Source of the DNA: CALBJU01 sp965247125
GTDB taxonomy: Bacteria; Bacteroidota; Rhodothermia; Rhodothermales; UBA10348
NCBI GenBank assembly: GCA_965247125.1
Contig: CBDFGO010000001.1
Span: forward strand, 62,001-126,000
Length of the DNA: 64,000 bases
Direction: 5' to 3'
Below are positions 25,946 through 35,340 of this stretch, one piece after another. Within the stretch, counting starts at the first letter, position 1; each line of letters begins with the position of its first letter. Made by a program: the position numbers and the translations under genes. The notes beneath the pieces are model-generated. The model was given only the letters and a program-made list of their open reading frames with translations. It searched no databases and was not told the DNA's origin.

Positions 25946-27329
25946 GAGTTAACCCCGAAAGTTGTGTACGGGTGAAAAAGGTATAGGCGGCGTATCCTGA
26001 TGATGATTACGTCATTGTCAATCCGAAGATTGGAGGATACACCGCCCATGAAGACGAATAACGCACACGAGAACGAGAACTACAATAGCACAGAGGATGT
26101 GTTGACAGAAGTATTGCGAACAGGGGCCGCAAAGATGCTGGCCACAGCCGTTGAGGCCGAGGTTGAAGCTTTCTGCCAGCGCTACCAGTTCCTGCGCGAC
26201 GAAGAGAATCGCCACCGCATCGTTCGCAATGGATATCTGCCAGAGAGGAAGATTTTGACTGGTATCGGGGAGGTCGCTGTAAAGATGCCCCGCATACGCG
26301 ACCGTACGGGTCGGGGTGAGGATAGAATCGGTTTCCGCAGTTCGATACTACCAGCCTACCTCCGCAAGAGCCGCTCGCTTGAGGCTCTCATTCCATGGTT
26401 GTACCTGAAGGGAGTTTCAACGGGCGGCTTTGAGGCAGCGCTCTCGGCCCTTGTTGGTCCTGATGCCCCAGGGCTGACCTCCTCGACGATTGCGCGCCTG
26501 AAGACGCTTTGGACAAGGGAGCACGAAGACTGGCAAAAGCGGAGCCTGAAGGAGAAGCACTACGTCTATTTCTGGGCCGACGGTATTCACGTAAACGTAC
26601 GCATGGATAAACAGAAACTGTGTCTGCTGGTCGTGATCGGCGCTACGGCCGATGGAAGGAAGGAGCTTATAGCACTCGAGGACGGCTTTCGCGAGAGCAA
26701 GCAGTCGTGGCGAGAGTTGCTCCTGGAGCTGAGGCACCGCGGGCTGGATCAAGGACCGAAGCTGGCTGTTGCCGATGGAGCCATGGGATTCTGGAGTGCT
26801 CTCGCAGAAGTTTATCCCGAGACGCGAGCCGCACGCTGTTGGGTGCACAAGACAGCAAATGTGCTCAACCGCCTGCCCAAGTCCGTTCAGAAGAAGGCAA
26901 AAGGTCACCTCACGCAGATCTATACAGCAGAAACAAAAAAGCAGGCAGAGAGCGCCCTTCTGTTTTTCATCAAAGCCTACCAGCAAAAGTATCCGAAAGC
27001 AGCAGAGATTCTGGTGAAAGACCGAGAAGAACTGCTCGCTTTTTATGACTTTCCGGCAGAACACTGGATCCATCTTCGGAGCACAAATCCGATCGAATCT
27101 ACGTTCGCGACCGTGCGCCTCAGGACCGCCAAAACGAGGGGATGTCTGAGCCGAGAAACAGCTCTTGCAATGGCCTTCCGTCTATGTAAAGAGGCTCAGA
27201 AGAAGTGGAGGAAACTGAATGCACCGCACCTATTGCAACTTGTAAAAAAAGGAATCAAATTCACCGACGGAATTACATCAGAACGACACGCTGCCTAAAC
27301 CTTCCATACACAACTTTTGGGCATAGCTC
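25946..27329 (+). mobile_element. IS256-type element, copy D (1384 bp) without target duplication
   Basis: Complete and with both tips, but the 9 bp on the left (ATGCTACTC) and on the right (GCAAGGAGC) do not match. The left flank is the upstream region of the metallopeptidase gene and the right flank is inside a recombinase gene. Recombination between IS copies, or a deletion next to the IS, is the likely cause. Confidence 0.93.
26048..27298 (+). CDS. IS256-type transposase, copy D
   Basis: A 416-residue transposase, same protein sequence as copies B, C and E and with all catalytic residues. It reads away from the metallopeptidase gene. Confidence 0.95.
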   Translation: MKTNNAHENENYNSTEDVLTEVLRTGAAKMLATAVEAEVEAFCQRYQFLRDEENRHRIVRNGYLPERKILTGIGEVAVKMPRIRDRTGRGEDRIGFRSSILPAYLRKSRSLEALIPWLYLKGVSTGGFEAALSALVGPDAPGLTSSTIARLKTLWTREHEDWQKRSLKEKHYVYFWADGIHVNVRMDKQKLCLLVVIGATADGRKELIALEDGFRESKQSWRELLLELRHRGLDQGPKLAVADGAMGFWSALAEVYPETRAARCWVHKTANVLNRLPKSVQKKAKGHLTQIYTAETKKQAESALLFFIKAYQQKYPKAAEILVKDREELLAFYDFPAEHWIHLRSTNPIESTFATVRLRTAKTRGCLSRETALAMAFRLCKEAQKKWRKLNAPHLLQLVKKGIKFTDGITSERHAA

Positions 27330-27574
27330 GCAAGGAGCAAGGCGCGAGCTTTCCGAGCCTTTTCGAGGACGTTGTTTAGATAGGTATTGAGCTCATGATG
27401 ATCAGGGTGCGTCTTGCGTATCTCAGATTCCCGAGGGTTCCACAGATACGGCTTCACCCTGGCCTGTGTAAAGAAGGTTGCTCGCTGGCCATGAGCGAAG
27501 ATGACCAGTACCAATGGGCACTCCCCGTTCTCATCAATTTTAGATGGCCACGGCTTAATAGATAATTTGGACAC
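27330..27574 (-). pseudogene. tyrosine recombinase, N-terminal fragment cut by IS256 copy D
   Basis: About 82 codons from a GTG at 27574 encode the arm-DNA-binding region typical of Bacteroidota-type phage integrases. It has the KLSIKPWPSKIDENGECPL and VKPYLWNPRESEIRK-type segments and then a helix (LNTYLNNVLEKARKARALLL). The core-binding and catalytic (RHRY) domains are missing because the sequence passes into IS256 copy D. It may be the relic of the integrase of a mobile island whose body lies to the left or was deleted. Confidence 0.7.
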
Positions 27575-27937
27575 GTCAGCAGGATCAGATGTTTACGAAC
27601 GAGTGGTGACGTATAAGGTGACAGTTTTTGCCGAGATTGTAAAGAAGTTAAACAAGGAAGTTGAATTAAATAGTGGGATAACTGCTTGTTTTTCAACGAA
27701 ACTCCCGCCAAACCTGGATGAAATCCAGTGACAGTTTCAGTACCTCTCTCTCCGCACCCAGCGAAAGCCCCGTCTGCCGAAAGGCAGCCGGGGCTTTTTA
27801 TTTGGCTCCGGAATGCTTGCATTCAAGGAGACAAATGAAAAGATTCGGGCGAGCGACGCTCGCACGGGGCGCACATTGTTAAGGAATGGCAGGGCTAACG
27901 GTGAGCGAAGCGAGCCGTAATCCCTTCCTAGCATGGT
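27575..27937. other. intergenic stretch with a terminator
   Basis: Between the recombinase start and the oxidoreductase gene end there is a strong terminator (27765-27803) and otherwise no convincing gene. No tRNA was seen that could serve as attachment site. Confidence 0.5.
27765..27803 (+). terminator. strong intrinsic terminator
   Basis: AAAGCCCCG / CGGGGCTTTTT stem with inner CTGCCGAAAGGCAG helix and a T-run followed by ATTT. It points rightwards, yet no rightward gene lies just upstream, which suggests that the gene it served was lost. Confidence 0.8.
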
Positions 27938-29305
27938 TCATCCAACAGACGGAGGAGCAAATCCTTCACGATAGTCCCGTCTCACAATGCTTTCGGTCGC
28001 CTCGGCGTGATTCGTGAACGATAATGACGCTTTGTCCCACAACAGTTCCTGACCCGGGAATCGACTTGCTTTGACAGCCAGCAGCGCTGCCTCTGTTATG
28101 CGGGCCCCATCCGAAAACGGCGTTCTCAATTCCGTATTCGCGCCGTTAATCGTGTCTATCCAGGCATGCCAGTGATTGAGATCGGGGAAATCGGGGAGGC
28201 CCGGCATTTCAAGGCCCGCCGTCATTCGTCCTTCCCTCCAGATCTCCAGTTCGCCTTCTGGAGTCAACGAAAGCACGCCTCCTTCACACACTACTACCGT
28301 CATATTGGAATCAGACCACACATCTCCAGGAAGACCTAGCGAAGCGCGAGATGGCCCTTGGCCGCGGTCGTTGTAGTATATCGGGAATTGTCGATGAGCA
28401 AAATGGTCTGAATCAACGCTGTACGTGATCGTCGACTGGCACGGATACGTATGAAACGTATCGGATGGGGCAGGGGCGTGGGTTTTTACTGCAATAGGTG
28501 AGGTTAACTCATCGTAGGCAAAGAAAATGACATCAAGAATGTGAACACCCCAATCTCCCAGGCCACCCGTACCAAAATCCCACCATGACCGCCACACTCT
28601 CGGCAGCAGGTGCTCGCGATAAGGCCGAACTTCACATGGACCAAGCCATAGATCGAAATCAATATTAGGAGGTGGCACGCTTGGAGGGCTCAATATGTGC
28701 GCAGAACTGAAATAGAAGTCTCCGCCCGGAGACCCGGTCCACACGTAGGCGGCGACTGCTTTTCCAAGCTCTCCCGAGCGCAGAATTTCTATCGCGGCCC
28801 GCCGCCCCGGATATACCATGCGCTGATTTCCAAGTTGTGTAACCAGGTGCGGTTTTGCGTGTATGGCGCGCTCAATGAGTTGAAGCTCCTCCAGCTGGTG
28901 AACCAGAGGCTTCTGGCCGTATACATGTTTGTCATTTTTTAGGGCAGTCAGCATTATCGGTGCATGCGAGTGGTCGGGTGTCGCAACAATGACTGCGTCG
29001 AACTTGTCAACGTGATCGGTGAACGCAACCCGATAATCGCGGCATGTAAATGCTCCTGGATACGCAGCAGATACTGTGGCTAAAGTGTCTTCATCAATGT
29101 CACAGAGACCAGCAATCTCAACCACGCTATGCGCTGCGACCTCCGTGAGGTCCCTATTGCCGATTGTACCAAAACCGATCGCAAGGACACGGATTTTGCT
29201 GTTTGCCAAGTTCGTGCTCATGCGGGGTAGTCCAGCCAATGTGACCCCGAGGCCTGCAACACTCGATGATAGAAGGAATTCCCGTCTCGTCATCTCTGAT
29301 GTCAT
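27938..29305 (-). CDS. Tat-exported Gfo/Idh/MocA-family oxidoreductase
   Basis: About 455 residues from the ATG at 29305 (a longer in-frame start at 29329 is possible). A twin-arginine signal TRREFLLSSSVAGLGVTLAG opens the protein. An NAD(P)-binding Rossmann fold follows (IRVLAIGFGTIGNRD). The Gfo/Idh/MocA signature region has VIVATPDHSHAPI and then the EKP-like stretch as YGQKPLVHQ, with Gln in place of the usual Glu. Such Tat-exported members usually act on sugars or glycosides in the periplasm; the substrate is not predictable here. Probably monocistronic. Confidence 0.85.
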   Translation of the reverse strand: MTSEMTRREFLLSSSVAGLGVTLAGLPRMSTNLANSKIRVLAIGFGTIGNRDLTEVAAHSVVEIAGLCDIDEDTLATVSAAYPGAFTCRDYRVAFTDHVDKFDAVIVATPDHSHAPIMLTALKNDKHVYGQKPLVHQLEELQLIERAIHAKPHLVTQLGNQRMVYPGRRAAIEILRSGELGKAVAAYVWTGSPGGDFYFSSAHILSPPSVPPPNIDFDLWLGPCEVRPYREHLLPRVWRSWWDFGTGGLGDWGVHILDVIFFAYDELTSPIAVKTHAPAPSDTFHTYPCQSTITYSVDSDHFAHRQFPIYYNDRGQGPSRASLGLPGDVWSDSNMTVVVCEGGVLSLTPEGELEIWREGRMTAGLEMPGLPDFPDLNHWHAWIDTINGANTELRTPFSDGARITEAALLAVKASRFPGQELLWDKASLSFTNHAEATESIVRRDYREGFAPPSVG

Positions 29306-29465
29306 TACCTGGTCTCCAGATTGAATCAACTCAAGAGATTGTACCTCTTAGATTTCGCACGTCAAAGTGCCAGCGGGCTCACACGATTCGCTGGGGCTGG
29401 GGAGGCCTTAGGCGGTCGTGGCAGTGAGCCCAATCTTGGGTCCTACTCTGTCTCGACTTGAAGAT

Positions 29466-30305
29466 TTAGGAAGGTCCGCTTTTCTGCTCCCGATCCGGCA
29501 CCGGCACCGAAAGTCTGATTTTTTGTGCGAGAACGATGGCGCCAACGACGCAGCTCCCGAAGAGGAGGCCTTCGATCCCGCCCAGGATCACCTGCGTCGT
29601 AACCCCGAAATGCATCTCGCCGAAGAAGCGCCCAAGGACATCGAGCTGGAGCATGGATCCTTCGAAGGAGCGGGAGAGCAGCTGTAGGCTGCCTCCCATG
29701 AGGTTGCCACCAGCGAGGGGAACAAGTGCGCCGGCTGCCGCGCCGGCGAGACCGCCGCCCAGGACGGGCCGCCAGGGAGAAAGAGGGCTCGTACTATTGA
29801 CGAACCGCTTGCTGAGACTCAGGCGGACCCCCAGAGCGAGGGCGGCTCCGAGCACGGCTCCCTCGAGCCCCCCAGTGATCCCCGGTGGGGCCTGTCCGAA
29901 GAACAGTGTGAATGCATCCACGCCAAGCAGCTTCGTCAGCCCACCCACCAGTAGCCCGCCCAACGCGGCTCCGATAATGCTCCAGCTCGGCTCGCGGCGC
30001 CTAAGCAGGCCCACGGCGGCCATGCCAAAGCTTATGCCGAAGCCTCCGACCAGGCCTACGATCACGTTGATGCTGAGCGCGACGAGGAGAATGGAGGCGG
30101 TACCCAATCCGGGATCAGCGGGCGTATAACCGAGGGCAGATCCATAGAGGATCCCCCCGAAAATGCCAGCCAGGCCACCGCCGATTGTCCCGGCAATCCC
30201 CCACCGTGCGGCGTCACGTACAAACGGCTTGAGGTTTTTCGCGGGAGTGTTACTGGTTGCTGCGGTGTCGTGACCGCCGGATTGGCTGTGCGCTGGCGAG
30301 TGCAC
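29466..30305 (-). CDS. glycine-rich integral membrane protein, in frame after the regulator
   Basis: A 279-residue protein with about six to eight hydrophobic, glycine-rich segments (WGIAGTIGGGLAGIFGGILYG, LVALSINVIVGLVGGFGISF, VILGGIEGLLFGSCVVGAIV). The apparent start is GTG at 30305. It lies in the same reading frame as the winged-helix gene upstream, from which it is separated only by a TAG and four codons, so it may be the membrane half of a formerly fused CadC-like transcription factor. No other family recognised. Confidence 0.65.
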   Translation of the reverse strand: MHSPAHSQSGGHDTAATSNTPAKNLKPFVRDAARWGIAGTIGGGLAGIFGGILYGSALGYTPADPGLGTASILLVALSINVIVGLVGGFGISFGMAAVGLLRRREPSWSIIGAALGGLLVGGLTKLLGVDAFTLFFGQAPPGITGGLEGAVLGAALALGVRLSLSKRFVNSTSPLSPWRPVLGGGLAGAAAGALVPLAGGNLMGGSLQLLSRSFEGSMLQLDVLGRFFGEMHFGVTTQVILGGIEGLLFGSCVVGAIVLAQKIRLSVPVPDREQKSGPS

Positions 30306-30317
30306 TGAAGATTCAGA

Positions 30318-30647
30318 CTAAGAGACAATTTCAACAGGCGCGATGAGTCGGTAGCCGTGACGGGACACCGTCTGGATATACTGAGGATTCGAAGCGTCGT
30401 CGCCCAGCTGTTTACGGATCTCCTTAATGCACTGCGTGAGAGCACTGTCACTCACTACTACGTCATCCCACACCTCGCTGAATAACCGCTCCTTTTCTAC
30501 GAGCTGCCCGTGCTCCCGGACCAGGAGCGCAAGGGTATCCAGGTAGCGGCTGTTGAGATTGACCCGAGTATCTCCCTTCCAGAGTTGTCGGTCGGAAGTA
30601 TCAAGTAGAAACTCGCCGAAGCGGTAGATCAGACCTGCATTAGCCAT
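30318..30647 (-). CDS. OmpR/CadC-type winged-helix DNA-binding protein
   Basis: About 109 residues forming a single Trans_reg_C winged helix. The opening is YRFGEFLLDTSDRQLWKGD, the recognition region is LVEKERLFSEVWDDVVVSDS followed by ALTQCIKEIRKQLGD, and the wing is YIQTVSRHGYRLIAPVE. No receiver domain is present, as in CadC/ToxR-type regulators that continue into a membrane segment. A TAG at 30318-30320 ends it, and the same frame then runs into the membrane protein. Start at ATG 30647 or 30653. Confidence 0.82.
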   Translation of the reverse strand: MANAGLIYRFGEFLLDTSDRQLWKGDTRVNLNSRYLDTLALLVREHGQLVEKERLFSEVWDDVVVSDSALTQCIKEIRKQLGDDASNPQYIQTVSRHGYRLIAPVEIVS

Positions 30648-30782
30648 GCTCACAGAGATCTCATAAGTAGCTCATGCCATTCATGCGACGGGCTCGGATA
30701 TTACGTTTCGAACATCCGCCACGCAAGGCTCAGAGATCAGGGACAACGGCCAAACCCTATCAATATCTACTGACGAATAACC

Positions 30783-31253
30783 ATGATTTTGACCGTTCTC
30801 CCCCTCTTTGTGCTCGCGGCCCTATTGATATCCGTCTTCATGTTCCTGAAAGCGAAGAAGCCGGACAATACCGCGTACAAAACCGCCGTCGCGCTCGCTC
30901 TCCTGGGAACGCTCCTTCTTTTTTGGGTCAACGGTGCCGTTGGCATTATCGGTTCCGAGAGTAACGACGCCAACATGATGTACGCGGGAGTTCTGGCCAT
31001 CGGCCTGATCGGCACCATCTTCGCTCGATTTGAGCCACTGGGGATGGCTCGCGCCATGTTGGCGACAGCCCTCGCTCAGGCATTGGCGGCCATCATCGCA
31101 CTCGTCGCAGGGTGGGGTATGTCGGGACCAATCTGGCCGCGAGACGTCTTGGGGGCAACGGTGATCTTCGTTACACTCTGGCTGGGGTCCGCTTGGTTGT
31201 TTCGGAGGGCTGCGGTGCAGGGCGTGGCGACGGGCACACAGGCAGTTCACTAA
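30783..31253 (+). CDS. four-helix membrane protein of unknown function
   Basis: A 156-residue protein with four transmembrane helices: VLPLFVLAALLISVFMFL, TAVALALLGTLLLFWVNGAV, MYAGVLAIGLIGTIFARF plus the following ALAQALAAIIALVAGWG, and VIFVTLWLGSAWLF near the end. It is divergent from the winged-helix gene across about 130 bp. I cannot assign a family. It stands alone, with about 220 bp to the next gene. Confidence 0.68.
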   Translation: MILTVLPLFVLAALLISVFMFLKAKKPDNTAYKTAVALALLGTLLLFWVNGAVGIIGSESNDANMMYAGVLAIGLIGTIFARFEPLGMARAMLATALAQALAAIIALVAGWGMSGPIWPRDVLGATVIFVTLWLGSAWLFRRAAVQGVATGTQAVH

Positions 31254-31476
31254 GCCCACGGTCAGCCATCGACTATCGGACGGCGGGCCGAAGCCCCTCG
31301 TTCGGGACGGAATTGAAATTCACGGGCCTCCGTCGAACGGTTCACATCCGGAATGTAGCCCGGTTCGGATGCGTCTACCTCTTGCAAGCGCCAACGAATG
31401 CCATTTATAGCTAACCATTCCATTCGTAGGTTGCGCGCCGCAAAAGGTATCCAAATCGTCTTTCCTGTTTTCCTGT

Positions 31477-34389
31477 ATGCTATTCCGCCGATTCGTCCCT
31501 CTGGTTGTTTGTCTAGCGCTCGTTGTCGGAGCCAATGCCCAGACGTTCACAAACGAACACTTTCGTCTGCAAGTACCGCCGGCTCCTGACGTGCTTATCG
31601 CCAACATTTCCCTGGCGGACTATAATGGTGATGGACGACTGGATATGTATCACGCTGGTCGGCTGTATCGGCAGGAAGAGGATGGCTCCTTCAGCGACGT
31701 ACTCTCCCGGGCCAACATCACGGTGGAAGGAAATGCGGTCCAGGGAGCTGTATTCGGAGATGCAAACCTCGATGGCCGCCTGGATCTGCTGATTTTTGAT
31801 TCCTTTCCGGGAAGTCGATTCTATCTGAATCGATCGGGAGAAAAATTCGATCTCGCCTCGAGCGCGACCAATATTTTATTTCAGGACGGGATTGGCGGAG
31901 CTTTCTGGGGAGATATCAATCGCGACGGCTGGCTCGACCTTGTTGTCAAGAGTGAGAACGGCAATCATCCGGTGTTTGTGGGCTCTCAGACGAATACCTA
32001 CACAAATATTGGCGTACTGGTGCTGTCTCAGACCTCTTCTCCCACGTGCGGGTTGGCGACGGCAGATTACGATCGAGACGGGGATCCGGATTTTTTCAGC
32101 GCCAATTGTGGGGCTGGCAACAACCTGATGGAGAATCAGTCGAATCGAAACCGTTTTTGGCGTCAGGAACGGCTTCGAGGAGTCGAGAGCAACAGAAAAT
32201 CTACACAGGCGGTGTGGTTCGACTACGACAACGACGGATGGGAAGATTTGTTGGTCGTAAATCAGGAAAACGATTTTATTCCATCTCTCAGCCATTTGTA
32301 TCACAACAACCAGGGGACGGGCTTTACTGACATGGCGGTGCAGGCCGGGATCGCAGAAATCAATTGGCTCAACAATGGTCCAGCCGCAGTCGCTGACTTT
32401 GACAACGATGGCTGGCAGGACCTGTACCTTCCCGTCAATAAGCGTGGACGTTTCTATCACAACAATGGTGACGGGACGTTCGATGAACGATGGGCGTCCA
32501 CGGTCTCCCTTTCTGGAGAACTGTCTGTTGCAGTGGCGACCGGCGATGTGAACAATGACGGCTGGATGGACCTGATTGTCCCCCATCAGTTGGGAACTGC
32601 TATCATGATGAACGATGGCGGTGACAACAACTGGGTCACCTTTGAACTGCGCGACGATCAGCGGAACCGTTTTGGCGTCGGCGCGAAGCTCCGAGTAACG
32701 ACCGGGGCTTCGGAGCAGATGAGGGTCATATCCGCGGGTACGGGAGCAGGAAGCCAGAGCGATTTTCTGAAAGCTCATTTTGGCCTCGGCGACGCAACCG
32801 GTGTTGATCAACTGATCGTCGAGTGGCCGGACGGGCAGACTGAGTCCTTTCTTAATCTTGATGTCAACAGGAATCACACGATCGTCAAGTCGGTGGGCGT
32901 GAATGCGCCTCCCGGGCCGTTCAACCCCATTTCCCCACCCGATGCCGGGTTCATAAATCCCGACCAACAAGTCATTCGATTCGAATGGGAGATAAGTGAA
33001 GACGTGGACCCGGTCACCTATACCCTGAGTCTGACGGGCCCTGGAGTCAGACTGTCCTTTCCCAATTTAAGTGATCCCTTTCTTGAGCTCGACACCTCGA
33101 TTTTGCCGACCAATCACATCTATGAATGGTCGGTCTCTGCCTCAGATGGTCATACCATCCGCGGAGGCGGCAGCGAGCACCTGTTCAGTTTCGGTCAACC
33201 GGATGTGGCGTCCTCGACCCTTCAGCAGCCAGCGCTGTATGATTTTGGTATCCCAGACCTATCCTCGGGCGTAGCGGAATTTGCGGACTACGACCGTGAT
33301 GGCGATCTCGATCTCCTCATCGGTGGAGACTCTGAGTCCGGCGCAATCCTCCAGGTCTATCGCGCGGACGATGCAACGGTCGTCATCTCCAACGATGGCG
33401 GTCAGTTCATCTTCAAATCGTTGAATCTGTCAGATATCACGCTGGACCCCGTTTCACAGGCCGCAGCAGCCTGGGGCGACTTCGATGAGGATGGCGACCC
33501 GGACCTCGTAGTCACGGGTTTATCGACCTCTAATGGCGAGCCGCTGATAACTTTTTATCTGAACAATGTCGGCACGTTCATCCCGATCCCGGTAGAAGGA
33601 GTCCCCGCGGCCTGGGGCGGCAACATTCGTTGGGGTGATGTGGATGGCGACGGCGACCTGGATCTGCTGGTGGCCGGTGCACACAATGCGGATCCTCCCT
33701 TCGAGCCCTCCACAGAAATATATCTGAACATAAGCGGCATTGTTTTCGCGGCCAGTAATTCCGGGCTTCCCGGAATCGTCTTTGGGGATGTCGCGTGGGG
33801 CGATATTGATGGAGATGGTGACCTCGACGTAGCATTGACCGGCGATCTGGGAGGGGGAAACTTCCACTCTGGCATCTACCGAAACGACGGCGGTTCGTTT
33901 TCACTGATACACTCGCCGCTGCCAGAACTGGTGGGCGGAACCGTATCGTTCGGCGATTTCGACAACGACTCCGATCTCGACCTGTTGATAAGCGGTGGTG
34001 GCCTCGGACCAGGTCTGGTGCATGGCTTCACCGGACTGTACGTCAACAACAGCTCGAGTTTTACCCCTCATCCCTTTCCCTTCGATGGCGTCGTAACCGG
34101 AAGCGCGATCTGGGGAGATTATGAAAATGATGGCGATCTGGACATTTTCGTGGTCGGTGCGCGAACTCCTCACGGCGATCCCGTTGGTCGCCTTTACAGA
34201 AACGTGGGCGGCCAGTTCGCCGCAGAATTGGACGTGAAGGGATTTCTGCAAGCCACCGCTGCCTTCGGAGATTACAACCAGGACGGAGACCTGGATTTGA
34301 TCGCCTTTGGAATTGATGCCGAAGGCAATCACTCCCTGACCTTTTACATCAACCAGCAGATACCCGAACCCGTCCCGGTCACGCGTTGA
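31477..34389 (+). CDS. large secreted FG-GAP/VCBS and ASPIC/UnbV repeat protein
   Basis: A 970-residue protein with signal peptide FVPLVVCLALVVGANA. Seven FG-GAP-type calcium loops of the form DxDxDGxxDL occupy about 45-380 (DYNGDGRLDM, DINRDGWLDL, DVNNDGWMDL). An ASPIC/UnbV domain covers about 395-470 (GVGAKLRVTTGA to VEWPDGQTESF). A fibronectin-like part follows at about 490-590 and then a second set of seven loops (DVDGDGDLDLL, DIDGDGDLDVA). It is expected to fold as two beta-propellers at the cell surface. No T9SS sorting domain is visible at the C-terminus, unlike other large secreted proteins here. Confidence 0.85.
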   Translation: MLFRRFVPLVVCLALVVGANAQTFTNEHFRLQVPPAPDVLIANISLADYNGDGRLDMYHAGRLYRQEEDGSFSDVLSRANITVEGNAVQGAVFGDANLDGRLDLLIFDSFPGSRFYLNRSGEKFDLASSATNILFQDGIGGAFWGDINRDGWLDLVVKSENGNHPVFVGSQTNTYTNIGVLVLSQTSSPTCGLATADYDRDGDPDFFSANCGAGNNLMENQSNRNRFWRQERLRGVESNRKSTQAVWFDYDNDGWEDLLVVNQENDFIPSLSHLYHNNQGTGFTDMAVQAGIAEINWLNNGPAAVADFDNDGWQDLYLPVNKRGRFYHNNGDGTFDERWASTVSLSGELSVAVATGDVNNDGWMDLIVPHQLGTAIMMNDGGDNNWVTFELRDDQRNRFGVGAKLRVTTGASEQMRVISAGTGAGSQSDFLKAHFGLGDATGVDQLIVEWPDGQTESFLNLDVNRNHTIVKSVGVNAPPGPFNPISPPDAGFINPDQQVIRFEWEISEDVDPVTYTLSLTGPGVRLSFPNLSDPFLELDTSILPTNHIYEWSVSASDGHTIRGGGSEHLFSFGQPDVASSTLQQPALYDFGIPDLSSGVAEFADYDRDGDLDLLIGGDSESGAILQVYRADDATVVISNDGGQFIFKSLNLSDITLDPVSQAAAAWGDFDEDGDPDLVVTGLSTSNGEPLITFYLNNVGTFIPIPVEGVPAAWGGNIRWGDVDGDGDLDLLVAGAHNADPPFEPSTEIYLNISGIVFAASNSGLPGIVFGDVAWGDIDGDGDLDVALTGDLGGGNFHSGIYRNDGGSFSLIHSPLPELVGGTVSFGDFDNDSDLDLLISGGGLGPGLVHGFTGLYVNNSSSFTPHPFPFDGVVTGSAIWGDYENDGDLDIFVVGARTPHGDPVGRLYRNVGGQFAAELDVKGFLQATAAFGDYNQDGDLDLIAFGIDAEGNHSLTFYINQQIPEPVPVTR

Positions 34390-34458
34390 CCTTCGTCGTA
34401 TATTTGGCCCGGCGCTGCGGCGTCCATCGTCTCTCATCCATCACCGGAAAAGTGGAAT

Positions 34459-35340
34459 ATGATTGCCAGTATGACAGGCTTTGGCCGTGGCGAAGCCGAA
34501 CAAAACGGGTATGCTTCCGTCGTCGAGCTTCGGTCTGTAAACAGTAGATATTGCGAGGTTAATCCTCGAACGCCGAAGTCGCTGAACGAGCGCGAATCGG
34601 ATATCCAACGCATTATCAAGACTGCTTTTTCCCGCGGTCGGATCAGCGTTTTCGTCCAGCTCACAGACACCGAACCTGACGCTTTGCCAGTGCGCGTAAA
34701 TCGGAAGGCCGTAGAGAGCTACAAAACACTCCTCGAAGAAATTCGCGAATCTGCGGGAATTGATGAGCCAGTCAAGCTGGAGGCCCTTCTCAAGTTCTCG
34801 GATGTACTGGAATCGATAGAGCCTGAGCAGGATACAGAAGATGACGGGTGGGTAGCAGTTCAAGAGGCATTGAAAACTGCGTGCAATGCGATGCAAGCCA
34901 TGCGGTTACAGGAAGGTTTGGCGCTTAAAAACGAACTTCAAGATCGTCTGTCTGGCATTCAGGGAAAGCTCCGCGAGATTGAGCGACTGGCTCCGCTTCG
35001 TGTGACATCAGCCAGAGAGCGTCTCCGCGAACGACTCGCTGAAATAATCGAGGAGGGCCGGCTCGACCGGGATCGTCTCGAATTCGAAATGGCGATGCTC
35101 GCGGACAAATTGGATGTTCGGGAGGAGTGCGTTCGACTCGATTCTCATCTGGATCAATTTCAGGAAGCGATCGCATCAAGCGATCCGGTAGGGAGGAAAT
35201 TGAATTTCCTCGCTCAGGAAATGAACAGGGAGGTCAATACCATTGGATCCAAGTCCAACGACGCTGAAATGTCGCACCTTGTGGTTGGAATGAAGGAAGA
35301 ACTGGAGAAAATTCGAGAGCAGGTCGAAAACGTTGAGTAG
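34459..35340 (+). CDS. yicC: YicC-family protein
   Basis: A 293-residue protein of full family length. It opens with the conserved MIASMTGFGRGE and has RSVNSRYCEV near residue 27. The C-terminal half carries the family block (ARERLRERLAEII, DVREECVRLDSHLDQF, EMNREVNTIGSKSND). Members are linked with RNA turnover (endoribonuclease YicC). It overlaps gmk by 8 bp, the usual yicC-gmk arrangement. Confidence 0.95.
   Translation: MIASMTGFGRGEAEQNGYASVVELRSVNSRYCEVNPRTPKSLNERESDIQRIIKTAFSRGRISVFVQLTDTEPDALPVRVNRKAVESYKTLLEEIRESAGIDEPVKLEALLKFSDVLESIEPEQDTEDDGWVAVQEALKTACNAMQAMRLQEGLALKNELQDRLSGIQGKLREIERLAPLRVTSARERLRERLAEIIEEGRLDRDRLEFEMAMLADKLDVREECVRLDSHLDQFQEAIASSDPVGRKLNFLAQEMNREVNTIGSKSNDAEMSHLVVGMKEELEKIREQVENVE

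Noticed and set aside
27938..27960. possible tRNA attachment site next to the integrase fragment
   Set aside because: No cloverleaf or CCA end could be drawn in 27575-27937.
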